Shown: positions 1 through 7,927 of the stretch, piece after piece
How the letters are laid out: every line of letters starts with the position of its first letter
How positions within the stretch are numbered: the stretch's first letter is position 1
NCBI GenBank assembly: GCA_051162045.1
Contig: JBISDI010000043.1
Source: Anaerozeibacter quisquiliarum
GTDB taxonomy: Bacteria; Bacillota; Clostridia; Christensenellales; Aristaeellaceae
DNA length: 31,852 nt
Reading direction: 5' to 3' (one strand)
Notes under the pieces: model-generated
What the model saw: only the letters and a program-made list of their open reading frames with translations
Database searches by the model: none
What the model was told of the DNA's origin: nothing
Position numbers and translations under genes: made by a program

Positions 1-30
1 CAGACGAGGCGAGAGGAGGGAATCTCAAGA

Positions 31-519
31 ATGCAGGCGAAATGCACATGTCCGGGCACCGAGCACGAGAAGGCACTGGCTCAGATTGCGAACGTCATCG
101 ACCTGTACAAGGGAAGGACCGGGAGCCTGATTCAGGTGCTGCATCTGGCGCAGCAGATTTATGGCAGCCTGCCGCTGGAGGTACAGATGTTCATCTCCAA
201 GGAGATGGAAATCCCGCTGTCGGAGATTTCGGGCGTGGTGTCCTTCTATTCGTTCTTCTCCACCGTGCCGCGCGGGCAGCACACGATCCGCGTCTGCCTG
301 GGAACGGCCTGCTACGTGCGCGGAGGCAAGCGCGTGCTCGAGGGCCTCTTGGCGAAGCTGGGCGTGGAGCTGGGCGGCACGACGCAGGACGGGCGGTTCA
401 CGCTGGAGGTCGCGCGCTGCATCGGAGCATGCGGGCTGGCCCCGGCGATGATGATCGACGACGAGGTGTATAAGCAGGTTAACGTCAACAAGTTGGAAAG
501 CATCCTGACCAAATATTGA
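31..519 (+). CDS. NuoE/HndA-like [2Fe-2S] subunit of NAD(P)-linked [FeFe] hydrogenase
   Basis: This 162-residue protein is a thioredoxin-fold ferredoxin subunit that passes electrons between the flavin subunit and the rest of a soluble hydrogenase. The four cluster ligands are visible as C89 and C94 (CLGTAC) and C130 and C134 (CIGAC), the spacing typical of NuoE, HydC and HndA proteins. The N-terminal half is the usual helical NuoE domain, and the length is normal for the family. A strong ribosome site, GAGAGGAGGG, lies 10 bases upstream of the ATG. The NuoF-like gene follows after 20 bases with its own GGGGAGG site, so the two are co-transcribed with the catalytic subunit behind them. The operon promoter is outside the window. 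Which of NADH or NADPH is used cannot be read from this subunit. Confidence 0.93.
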   Translation: MQAKCTCPGTEHEKALAQIANVIDLYKGRTGSLIQVLHLAQQIYGSLPLEVQMFISKEMEIPLSEISGVVSFYSFFSTVPRGQHTIRVCLGTACYVRGGKRVLEGLLAKLGVELGGTTQDGRFTLEVARCIGACGLAPAMMIDDEVYKQVNVNKLESILTKY

Positions 520-539
520 GACCGGGGAGGTGAACGGGC

Positions 540-3500
540 ATGAAGGTAAACAGTTTGAACGATCTGATCGCGATCCGCGACGGCGAGCACGAACGCCTGG
601 CCAAATACAAGCATACCATTTTGGTCTGCGGCGGGGCGGGCTGCGTTTCGTCCGGCTGCGCCGAGGTTGAGAAGGCGGTGCGCGAGGCGCTCGTGCTGCA
701 CGCTCTGCAGGAGGACACGCAGGTGATCGAAACCGGCTGCATCGGCACCTGTGCGGTCGGCCCGGTCATGCTGATCCAGCCGGAGGGAATTTTCTATACG
801 AAGCTTACGCCCGACACGGCGCGCGAGATCGTATCTGCGCATCTGAAGCACGGCAAAATCCTCCGGCAGTACACATTCTTTGACCATTCGCTCGGAGCGA
901 ACGTCCCGAAGATCGACGACATCAACTTCTTCAAGGATCAGGTGAAGATCGCGCTGCGCAACTGCGGGGTGATGGAGCACGCGCGCATCGAGGCGTACAT
1001 AGCCCGCGGCGGCTACCTGGCCGCGGCGCGGGCGCTGACCGAGCTGTCCGGCGCGGACGTGGTGCGCGAGGTGAAGGCGTCCGGACTGATGGGGCGCGGC
1101 GGCGCGGGCTTCCCCACGGGCGTCAAGTGGGAGGCGGGGCTGAAGGCGCCGGGGCCGGTGAAGTACATCGTCTGCAACGCCGACGAGGGCGACCCGGGCG
1201 CGTTCATGGACCGCTCGATCATCGAGGGCGACCCGCATTCCGTGATCGAGGGGATGCTGCTGGGCGGCTATGCGATCGGCGCGAACACGGGATACGTGTA
1301 CGTGCGCGCGGAGTACCCGCTGGCGATCGAGCGGCTGGAGAAGGCGTTTCAGCAGGCGCGCGAGATGGGGATCCTTGGCAAGAACCTCTTCGGTTCGGGC
1401 TTCGACTTCGACATCGAGATCCGCATCGGCGCGGGCGCGTTCGTGTGTGGCGAGGAGACCGCGCTCCTCAACTCCATCGAGGGCGCGCGCGGCGAGCCGC
1501 GGCAGAAGCCGCCTTACCCGTTCCAGAACGGCCTGTTCGGACGCCCGACCATCATCAACAACGTCGAGACCTTCGCGAACGTTCCCGCAATCATGCTCAA
1601 GGGCGCGCAGTGGTACTCGGGGTTTGGAACCGAAAAGAGCAAGGGCACCAAGGTGTTCGCGCTCGCGGGCGACATCACCAACACCGGCATCGTCGAGGTG
1701 CCCATCGGAACGCCGCTTGGCAACATCCTCTTTGACATCGGCGGCGGCGTGCCGGGCAAAAAGAGCTTTAAAGCCGCGCAGATCGGCGGGCCGTCGGGCG
1801 GCTGCATCACGAGCGAGAACCTGAACATCCCCACCGATTACGCCGATCTCAAGGAGCTCGGCGCGATCATGGGCTCGGGCGGCCTGATTACCATGAACGA
1901 GGATGCCTGTATGGTGGACACCGCGCGCTATTTCCTCGATTTCATCAAGGACGAATCCTGCGGCAAGTGCGTCGCGTGCCGCCTGGGTACCAAGCGCATG
2001 CTGGAAATCCTCGAACGGATCACGCGCGGCGAGGGCGAGGAAGGCGATATCGAGCTGCTCGAGGAACTGGGAGAGATCATCCAGGACACCGCCATCTGCG
2101 GCCTGGGCCAGACGGCGCCCAATCCTGTGCTCAGCGCGATCAAGAACTTCCGCGAGGAGTTCGAGGAGCACATCCGCTACAAGCGCTGCCGCGCCGGGGT
2201 ATGCTCCGAGCTGTTCATTTCCCCCTGCGAGAATACCTGCCCAGCCAACGTCAACGTGCCCGGCTACACCACGCTCATCGCCGAGGGCCGCTTCATCGAC
2301 GCCTACAATCTCATCCGCCAGGAGAACCCTTTCCCGGCCGTGTGCGGACGCATCTGCACGCGCCCCTGCGAGAGCAAGTGCCGCCGCAGGATGCTGGACG
2401 AGGCGGTCGCCATTTGCGACCTCAAGCGGTTCGTCGCCGACTACGCCCACAAGCACGAGAAGAAGTACGTCAAGGACATCATCTTCCCCAAGAACGGCAA
2501 GCGCGTGGCGATTATCGGTGCGGGCGCGGCGGGGCTGACCTGCGGGCACTATCTGGTGCGCATCGGCTACGAGGTGGACGTGTACGAGGCCGAATCCGTG
2601 GCCGGCGGCGTGCTGGCCTACGGCATCCCCGAGTACCGGCTGCCGATGGACGTATTGCAGCACGAGATCGGCCTCATCGAGCAGGAGGGCGTCATCGTCC
2701 ACCTGAACACCGAGATCGGCCGCGACATCTCCTTCGACAGGCTGCGCAAGGAAAGCGACGCGATCTTCATTTCGACCGGAACGCAGCTGCCCCAGAAGGC
2801 GGGCATCCCGGGCGAGAACCTGCTGGGCGTGGAGCACGGCATCAGCTTCCTGAAAAAGGTGAAGCTGGGCCGCGACATCGAAGTCGGAAACAACGTGGTG
2901 GTCATCGGCGGCGGCAACACGGCGGTCGATTCCGCGCGCACGGCGCTCCGCAAGGGCGCGAAGAAGGTCACCATCCTCTACCGCCGCACCCAGAACACGA
3001 TGCCCGCCTACGAATCGGAGGTGCGTGAGGCGCTCGATGAGGGCGTTGAGATCATTCCGCTCGCCCAGCCCGCGCGCTTCATCGGCAACAGCGAAAACCA
3101 CGTCGTCAAGATCGAGTACAAGAAGATGCAGCTCGGAAAGTTCGACAGCAGCGGCCGCCGCGTGTCCGTGCCCAGCGGGGAGCCGAACGCGTTCATCGAC
3201 GTCGACACGGTGATTCCCGCCATCAGCCAGTACGCGGATCTTCCGTTCATCCCGGCGGGGGAGATCGGCCGCACGCAGTGGGGGACGTTCACGGTCGACC
3301 CGGATACCATGATGACCACGATGAAGGGCGTGTTCGCGGGCGGCGACATCGTGCGCGGGCCGGACAGCGTGATCCAGGCCATCGCCGACGGCAAAAAGGC
3401 GGCCATCGCCATCGACAGGTTCTTCGGCGGGCGCGGCGCGCTCAACCGGGGCGAGGAGATCAAAATCTCCCTCCACGTGGACGACGACGACGTGATGGAG

Positions 3501-3632
3501 CTTCCGCGCTACCCGCTCGACATGCTGGAAATGGAAAAGCGCAAGGGCAGCTTTGACGAGGTCGTGCTGGGCTACCACAAGCTCACCGCGATGGCCGAGG
3601 CGATGCGCTGTCTCCATTGCGAAAGGAGGTAG
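540..3632 (+). CDS. NuoF-GltD fusion: flavin/NAD(P) subunit of [FeFe] hydrogenase
   Basis: This 1030-residue protein joins two flavoproteins. Residues 1-95 are a thioredoxin-like [2Fe-2S] domain with C30, C35, C67 and C71. Residues about 150-460 are the NuoF FMN/NADH domain with glycine-rich MGRGGAGFPTG and NADEGDPGAF. Residues 474-520 bind the NuoF [4Fe-4S] cluster (C474, C477, C480, C520). From about 555 the chain becomes a GltD/NfnB-like module: a Cys-rich double-cluster region (CSELFISPCENTC, then CGRICTRPCESKC), a first dinucleotide fold near 655 (AIIGAGAAGL) and a second near 785 (VVIGGGNTAVDSA). HydB-type subunits usually end in a two-cluster ferredoxin domain; the GltD module takes that place here. 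This matches the hydrogenases that published classifications call glutamate-synthase-linked (group A2). A second flavin and nucleotide site would permit electron bifurcation or transhydrogenation, but that is inference. The stop lies inside the ribosome site of the next gene. Confidence 0.93.
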   Translation: MKVNSLNDLIAIRDGEHERLAKYKHTILVCGGAGCVSSGCAEVEKAVREALVLHALQEDTQVIETGCIGTCAVGPVMLIQPEGIFYTKLTPDTAREIVSAHLKHGKILRQYTFFDHSLGANVPKIDDINFFKDQVKIALRNCGVMEHARIEAYIARGGYLAAARALTELSGADVVREVKASGLMGRGGAGFPTGVKWEAGLKAPGPVKYIVCNADEGDPGAFMDRSIIEGDPHSVIEGMLLGGYAIGANTGYVYVRAEYPLAIERLEKAFQQAREMGILGKNLFGSGFDFDIEIRIGAGAFVCGEETALLNSIEGARGEPRQKPPYPFQNGLFGRPTIINNVETFANVPAIMLKGAQWYSGFGTEKSKGTKVFALAGDITNTGIVEVPIGTPLGNILFDIGGGVPGKKSFKAAQIGGPSGGCITSENLNIPTDYADLKELGAIMGSGGLITMNEDACMVDTARYFLDFIKDESCGKCVACRLGTKRMLEILERITRGEGEEGDIELLEELGEIIQDTAICGLGQTAPNPVLSAIKNFREEFEEHIRYKRCRAGVCSELFISPCENTCPANVNVPGYTTLIAEGRFIDAYNLIRQENPFPAVCGRICTRPCESKCRRRMLDEAVAICDLKRFVADYAHKHEKKYVKDIIFPKNGKRVAIIGAGAAGLTCGHYLVRIGYEVDVYEAESVAGGVLAYGIPEYRLPMDVLQHEIGLIEQEGVIVHLNTEIGRDISFDRLRKESDAIFISTGTQLPQKAGIPGENLLGVEHGISFLKKVKLGRDIEVGNNVVVIGGGNTAVDSARTALRKGAKKVTILYRRTQNTMPAYESEVREALDEGVEIIPLAQPARFIGNSENHVVKIEYKKMQLGKFDSSGRRVSVPSGEPNAFIDVDTVIPAISQYADLPFIPAGEIGRTQWGTFTVDPDTMMTTMKGVFAGGDIVRGPDSVIQAIADGKKAAIAIDRFFGGRGALNRGEEIKISLHVDDDDVMELPRYPLDMLEMEKRKGSFDEVVLGYHKLTAMAEAMRCLHCERR

Positions 3633-3637
3633 GCCGT

Positions 3638-5635
3638 ATGGTACACATGACCATCAACAACCAGTACATGGAGGTTGAGGAGGGCATCACCATCATGGAG
3701 GCGGCGCGCCGCAACCACATCAACATCCCCAACCTCTGTTATCTGTCGGACGTCCACCAGTTCGGCGGCTGCAGGATCTGCGTCGTCGAGGTGGAGGGCA
3801 TGAAGAACCTCCAGGCGTCCTGCATGACCAAGGTCGCGAACGACATGGTAGTCAACACCTACTCCAACCGCGTCAACAAGGCGCGCAAGGTGCTGTACGA
3901 GCTGATGCTCTCCGACCACTCGCAGGACTGCCTGAGCTGCACGCGCAACCAGACCTGCAAGTTCCAGGCGCTTGGGAAGCAACTGGGCGTGGACACCTCG
4001 CGCTTCGAGGGCGAGCGTTCGAGCTACCACATGGACGCCTCGGTCGCCATCACGCGCGACATGTCCAAATGCATCCTTTGCCGCCGCTGCGTCACAGCCT
4101 GCGCGCAGGTTCAGCAGGTGTGCGTGCTCGGCCCGCAGAACCGCGGGTTCGACACCGAGATCGCGCCCGCGATGAGCCTCCCCATCGGAACCGTGAACTG
4201 CGCCTTCTGCGGCCAGTGCACGGTGGTCTGCCCCGTCGGCGCGCTCAAGGAGACGAGCGCAAAGCGGACGGTATGGGACGCGCTTGAAAACCCAAAGCTG
4301 CGAACCGTCGTGCAGGTCGCCCCCGCCGTGCGCGTCGCCCTGGGCGAGGAGTTCGGCATGCCCGCGGGCAGCCGCGTGACCGGCAAGATGGTCGCCGCGC
4401 TGCGCAAGCTGGGCTTCAAGGACGTGTTCGACACGAACTTCGCCGCCGACCTCACGATCATGGAGGAGGGCACCGAGCTCCTGGCGCGCTTGAAGGACGC
4501 GCTGAACGGCGGGCGCGAGGCGCTGCCAATGATCACGAGCTGCTCGCCCGGCTGGATCAAGTACGTCGAGCACAATTTCCCGGATCAGCTGTCGCATTTG
4601 TCGAGCTGCAAGTCGCCCCACACCATGCTGGGCGCGCTGGTGAAGTCCTACTATTCGCGGACGATCGGCCTGACGCCCAAGGACATGTACGTCGTGTCCG
4701 TCATGCCCTGCACCGCCAAGAAATTCGAGATCGTACGCGAGGAGATGGTTAACGAGGAGGTGCCGAACGTCGACGCGGTGCTTACCACGCGCGAGCTCGC
4801 CGACATGATCCGCTCGGCCGGCATCGAGTTCACCGAACTCGCGGACGAGAAATTCGACAGCCCGCTGGGCATGTCCACGGGGGCTGCGGACATATTCGGA
4901 TTGACCGGCGGCGTCATGGAAGCCGCGCTGCGTACCGTTTACGAGATCGTGACGGGCCGCGAGCTGCCCTTTGACGGCCTGCACGTGACGCCCATCGTCG
5001 GGCTCGACCAGGTCAAGGAAGCCGCGATCTGCATCGAGAATCCCCTGCCGGACTACGCGTTCCTCGACGGGATTACGCTGCGCGTGGCCGTGACGAGCGG
5101 GCTGGCGGGCGCGGACAAGCTGATGCGGCAGATCGCGAAGGACGAATCGCCCTATCACTTCATCGAGGTGATGGGCTGCCCGGGCGGTTGCATCATGGGC
5201 GGGGGCCAGCCGCGCTCGGAGGATCCGCACGTGCGCAAGAGGCGGCTCGAGAACCTCTATCTGGAGGACGAGAGCAAGGAGCTGCGCAAATCCCACGAGA
5301 ACCCCTTTGTGACCCAGCTGTATGAGCAATACCTCGGTTCCCCCAACGGCCACCGCTCGCATGAACTCTTGCATACCAGGTACGTCAAGCGCGGCATGTT
5401 CAACCAGCTCACACCGGGCGACTACTCGGTCGCGGTGGAGCCGGCGCAGCAGCGCAAGGTCATGCCCAAGCCAAGGCCCAGGCTGGTCGAACCGCCACCG
5501 CGCACGCGCGAGGAACACGAGTCGCCCAGAATCTTCGAGCTAGAGGCGGAGAATCGCCGTTTGACGGCGGAGCTTAGGGACAAGGATGAGACCGTCGAGA
5601 TCCTCAAGAGCGTCATCGCCGACTGCAAGCCGTAA
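3638..5635 (+). CDS. hydA: [FeFe] hydrogenase catalytic subunit with C-terminal coiled-coil extension
   Basis: This 665-residue subunit reduces protons or oxidises H2. Domains in order: [2Fe-2S] (C34, C45, C48, C62), His-ligated [4Fe-4S] (H94, C98, C101, C107), two [4Fe-4S] ferredoxin clusters (C145-C155 and C188-C198), then the H-cluster domain. The H-cluster motifs are L1 TSCSPGW (300-306), L2 MPCTAKKFE around C358, and L3 MGCPGGCIMGGGQP with C514 and C518. In L1 the second Cys of the usual TSCCP, a ligand of the H-cluster cubane, is Ser303. The small-subunit domain follows (LRKSHENP, SHELLHTRY). The last 70 or so residues are extra: a Pro/Arg-rich linker, then a heptad-like helix with ELEAENRRL and LRDKDETVEIL. 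ATG 3638 was chosen because AAAGGAGGT lies 8-9 bases before it; a TTG at 3617 would fall inside the preceding gene. No signal peptide is present, so it is cytoplasmic. Confidence 0.95.
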   Translation: MVHMTINNQYMEVEEGITIMEAARRNHINIPNLCYLSDVHQFGGCRICVVEVEGMKNLQASCMTKVANDMVVNTYSNRVNKARKVLYELMLSDHSQDCLSCTRNQTCKFQALGKQLGVDTSRFEGERSSYHMDASVAITRDMSKCILCRRCVTACAQVQQVCVLGPQNRGFDTEIAPAMSLPIGTVNCAFCGQCTVVCPVGALKETSAKRTVWDALENPKLRTVVQVAPAVRVALGEEFGMPAGSRVTGKMVAALRKLGFKDVFDTNFAADLTIMEEGTELLARLKDALNGGREALPMITSCSPGWIKYVEHNFPDQLSHLSSCKSPHTMLGALVKSYYSRTIGLTPKDMYVVSVMPCTAKKFEIVREEMVNEEVPNVDAVLTTRELADMIRSAGIEFTELADEKFDSPLGMSTGAADIFGLTGGVMEAALRTVYEIVTGRELPFDGLHVTPIVGLDQVKEAAICIENPLPDYAFLDGITLRVAVTSGLAGADKLMRQIAKDESPYHFIEVMGCPGGCIMGGGQPRSEDPHVRKRRLENLYLEDESKELRKSHENPFVTQLYEQYLGSPNGHRSHELLHTRYVKRGMFNQLTPGDYSVAVEPAQQRKVMPKPRPRLVEPPPRTREEHESPRIFELEAENRRLTAELRDKDETVEILKSVIADCKP

Positions 5636-5705
5636 CTTCATAAGAGAGCCGCGCGCCGGGCGGTGCGATATCCCCCGGCGTACGGCAATAACCTGCTGTC
5701 ATGTG

Positions 5706-5734
5706 TTGAAAACCACCACCCGATTGCGTATAAT
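5706..5734 (+). promoter_or_regulatory. Sigma-A-type promoter of the response-regulator gene
   Basis: TTGAAA (5706-5711) and a perfect TATAAT (5729-5734) are separated by 17 bases. Transcription would start near 5741. The -10 box overlaps the first in-frame ATG (5733), so that ATG cannot be the start codon of a transcript made here. This places the real start at TTG 5778 and separates the regulator transcriptionally from the hydrogenase operon. Confidence 0.7.
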
Positions 5735-5777
5735 GATTGCGGATATAACAGAGGGAAACGAGGCGAGAGAGGTTGTG

Positions 5778-6455
5778 TTGGATCAGGAGATCAAATTGCT
5801 CGTCGCCGACGCCGACGCGACCGTGCGCGATATCATCCGCCTGAGCGTCGGCGCCGAGGGTTGGCTGTGCGACTTCGCTCAGGACGGGATCTCGGCCCTC
5901 AAGCGCCTGCGCAGGTGCGAATATCAACTGGTGATTTTGGAAGCGGAGCTCCCGGAGATCGGCGGCTGCGTCGTCTGCCGCCATCTGCGCAAGAGCTTGA
6001 GCATCCCTGTCGTTTTCATCAGCCGCAACGGGAACGAGGCCAACCGCCTCGCGGGATTCGAGGCGGGCGGGAACGATTACGTGCTCAAGCCCTTCTATCC
6101 GCGCGAGTTGGTGGCGCGCATCCGGAACCTCCTCGTCATCTTCGGCAACAACGCGCGTGCGCCCAGCGTCGTCAAGGCGGGCGAGATATCGCTCGATCTG
6201 GGCTCGCATCAGGTGTCCGTCAACGGGACGGATGTGAAGCTCACGCCCAAGGAATTCGACCTTCTGCTCTTTTTCCTGCGCAATCAACGGCAAGCCTTCT
6301 CCCGGGACGCGCTGCTTGAGATGGTCTGGGGGCAGGATTTTCTCGGCTCCGACCGCACGGTCGACACGCACATCAAGAGCCTGCGCGGTAAGATCTATCC
6401 CTGCCAGGACAACATACAGACCGTCTGGGGCTACGGCTACAAGTTCGAGATTTGA
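5778..6455 (+). CDS. OmpR/PhoB-family response regulator with degenerate receiver
   Basis: This 225-residue DNA-binding regulator has a receiver domain (about 4-120) and a C-terminal winged helix (about 130-225, with LTPKEFDLLLFFL, SDRTVDTHIKSLR and VWGYGYKFEI). The receiver is atypical. The residue in the phosphoacceptor position is Glu55 (LVILEAELP) instead of Asp, and the acidic pair near the N-terminus reads D11-A12 instead of D-D. The switch residues S82 and K104 remain. Asp-to-Glu can mimic phosphorylation, so it may act without a kinase, and no kinase gene is in the window. TTG 5778 is chosen because GAGAGAGG sits 5 bases upstream and because the promoter overlaps the alternative ATG at 5733. 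The resulting 225 residues fit the family. Its position 142 bases after hydA suggests it may control hydrogen metabolism; that is inference. Confidence 0.88.
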   Translation: MDQEIKLLVADADATVRDIIRLSVGAEGWLCDFAQDGISALKRLRRCEYQLVILEAELPEIGGCVVCRHLRKSLSIPVVFISRNGNEANRLAGFEAGGNDYVLKPFYPRELVARIRNLLVIFGNNARAPSVVKAGEISLDLGSHQVSVNGTDVKLTPKEFDLLLFFLRNQRQAFSRDALLEMVWGQDFLGSDRTVDTHIKSLRGKIYPCQDNIQTVWGYGYKFEI

Positions 6456-6559
6456 AAACGAGGGCTTTCACATCTCCGGACCGCGGCCGATTTGCGGCAC
6501 CGATGCCTGGAGGGCATTATACAGCAAGCAAAAGCAGGAAGACAACACATTCAACGCGA

Positions 6560-6594
6560 AATCGGGCCGCTCCAAGCAACGCAGCGGCCCGATT
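6560..6594 (+). terminator. 12-bp perfect stem-loop after the response regulator
   Basis: AATCGGGCCGCT (6560-6571) and AGCGGCCCGATT (6583-6594) form a perfect 12-bp stem with an 11-base loop, about 105 bases after the regulator stop. There is no T-run on either side, so it is either a weak or Rho-type terminator or another structured element. The rest of 6456-6654 shows no gene. Confidence 0.45.
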
Positions 6595-6654
6595 CAGCCC
6601 CTTCTCCCGGCCAAATGCTTTTCGAAAATTTATCTGCCAAACTGCCGTTTTATA

Positions 6655-6683
6655 TTGACGTTTTTCGATTTGGCGCACATAAT
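6655..6683 (+). promoter_or_regulatory. Promoter of the ars locus
   Basis: TTGACG (6655-6660) and CATAAT (6678-6683) are spaced by 17 bases, ending 35 bases before the arsR ATG. An ArsR operator would be expected to overlap this site, but I could not define a clean inverted repeat. Confidence 0.55.
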
Positions 6684-6718
6684 GCTCATATCGAAGATCG
6701 TGAATTTGAGGTGGCAAC

Positions 6719-7123
6719 ATGGATTACTGCCTGGAGAACGCTAAGGTATTCAAGGCGCTGGGCGATCCCAGGCGGGCCATGATCGTGGATATGCTCTCCT
6801 GCGGCGAGCTGTGCGCCTGCAACATTTTGGAAAAATTTGCAATGTCGCAGTCCACGCTGTCCCACCACATAAAGCTTCTGCGTGAGTGTGGGCTCGTCAA
6901 AGCCAGGGAGGAGGGAAAGTGGACGTACTATTCGCTGGATTCGCAAGCCGTTCAGAATACAAAGCGGTTCCTGTGCGCCATCACCTCCGAGAAGGAAGAT
7001 TGTATCTGCAAGGGCAAGGGTTCCATCAAATGTGAAGTGTGCTCGGAATGTCCAAGCGCTGTTGTTCATCCGAGGACTGCTGCGGGACGCCGCAGCCGAA
7101 CAAGCCGCCCGCCATCCGCATGA
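6719..7123 (+). CDS. arsR: ArsR-family metalloregulator (As(III)/Sb(III)-type)
   Basis: This 134-residue winged-helix repressor should release DNA when it binds a thiophilic metal. The first 90 residues are a standard ArsR/SmtB fold: FKALGDPRRAMIVDML, then ELCAC (C32 and C34) at the start of the DNA-binding region, then recognition helix SQSTLSHHIKLL. The CxC pair matches the classical arsenite site ELCVC. The C-terminus is unusual. Residues 95-111 contain five more Cys (C95, C97, C105, C108, C111), followed by a basic Ser/Arg tail that overlaps another reading frame. GAGGTGG lies upstream of the ATG. It is followed by an acr3-type efflux gene, which supports arsenic. The tail after residue 112 may be a non-conserved extension. 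Confidence 0.9.
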   Translation: MDYCLENAKVFKALGDPRRAMIVDMLSCGELCACNILEKFAMSQSTLSHHIKLLRECGLVKAREEGKWTYYSLDSQAVQNTKRFLCAITSEKEDCICKGKGSIKCEVCSECPSAVVHPRTAAGRRSRTSRPPSA

Positions 7124-7218
7124 ACGGAAGCGACATTGCCGCGGAGCTTCGTAAATCGGTTTGCGAGGACTGTGGGGAGCTTTGCGGCGATACCGTGGTG
7201 GCGCGTATGGGTGTATAA
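7048..7218 (+). CDS. Possible 56-residue Cys-rich small protein in the ars locus
   Basis: An open frame overlapping the end of arsR encodes MSKRCCSSEDCCGT followed by about 40 residues ending in VCEDCGELCGD. It has eight Cys in 56 residues, including two vicinal CC pairs and two CxxC/CxxxC-like motifs. Vicinal Cys pairs are used by arsenic-binding proteins such as ArsD, but I do not recognise the family. The ribosome site is weak (CTCGGA directly before the ATG); coupling to arsR translation would be needed. The overlap with the arsR tail is 76 bases. It may instead be a fortuitous frame, although the Cys enrichment next to an arsenite pump is notable. Confidence 0.35.
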   Translation: MSKRCCSSEDCCGTPQPNKPPAIRMNGSDIAAELRKSVCEDCGELCGDTVVARMGV

Positions 7219-7286
7219 CGGCGTCGAATATACGGCCCCACAGGCAGGGTGAGTCGGAGCGTTAAGAGAAAGCAGGCGGCAATAAA

Positions 7287-7861
7287 GTGAGCGAGCAAAA
7301 AGCACAGGGCATCGGTTTCTTCGAGAAGTATCTGACGGTGTGGGTCGTTCTCTGCATGGCGGCAGGCATCCTGATCGGGAAATTTCTGCCCGGCATTCCG
7401 GCGGTTCTGGAAAAGCTGCAATACGCGGGCCAAAACCTGCCCATCGCCGTGCTCATCTGGGTCATGATCTACCCGATGATGATGAAGATCGACTTCCAGT
7501 CCATCAAGAACGTGGGGAAGCATCCCTTGGGCATCCTGATCTCCAGCGGCAGCAGTTGGCTCATCAAGCCCTTCCTCATGTTCGGTCTGGCAGCCCTGTT
7601 TTTCAAGGTCATGTTCCGCGCCTTCATCCCGGCGGAGCTGGCACAGGATTTTGTAACGGGAGCCGTATTGCTGGGCGTAGCACCATGCACCGCGATGGTG
7701 TTCGTGTGGAGCAACCTCACGAAGGGCGACCCGGCGCACACGCTCGTGCAGGTTTCGGTCAACGACCTCCTGATCCTCGTGCTGTTTGTGCCGCTGGTGC
7801 AGTTCCTGCTGGGGGTGAATGGCGTCAGCATCCCGTGGGATATGCTCGCCTTTTCCATCAT
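7287..7861 (+). pseudogene. acr3: Truncated arsenite efflux pump, ACR3 family
   Basis: A GTG start opens about 190 residues that match the N-terminal half of ACR3 permeases: FFEKYLTVWVVLCMAAGI, IWVMIYPMMMKIDF, the conserved Cys motif VAPCTAMVFVWS, and VSVNDLLILVLFVPLV. Full-length ACR3 is about 350 residues. Homology stops after IPWDMLAFSI, near 7855-7865. The frame stays open to 8324, but the remaining residues are the antisense of a neighbouring gene and not membrane segments. Half of the helices are therefore missing and the pump should be inactive. The 3' end was lost at the same point where a minus-strand gene is also cut, so a rearrangement or assembly join lies here. Confidence 0.85.
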
Positions 7862-7927
7862 GCCGACGATGAAGTCTCCCTTGGCATGCCGCGCCTTGCG
7901 CCGGTCCCAATCGTCAATGTACTTCAT
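7862..7927 (-). pseudogene. 5' fragment of an unidentified gene of the sugar operon, truncated at a junction
   Basis: Reading leftwards, a good ribosome site (TGGAGGGG) precedes an ATG at 7927 that opens MKYIDDWDRRKARHAKGDFI. After about 22 codons the frame runs into antisense of acr3. It lies 76 bases after the binding-protein stop on the same strand, so it would have been the next gene of the importer operon. The product cannot be identified from so few residues; a sugar-processing enzyme is only a guess. The end coordinate is approximate, within about 10 bases. Confidence 0.55.

Noticed and set aside
312..3617. Very long minus-strand open frame (about 1100 codons) opposite the hydrogenase operon
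   Set aside because: It is the antisense shadow of a GC-rich gene; its translation is His/Asp/Val/Arg-rich with no domain, and the plus strand has clear conserved domains. The same holds for long minus frames at 3572-5518, 22900-26238 and 27798-29627.
5733..5777. ATG 5733 as start of the response regulator
   Set aside because: It lies inside a perfect -10 box and has no ribosome site; TTG 5778 has one and gives a normal length.
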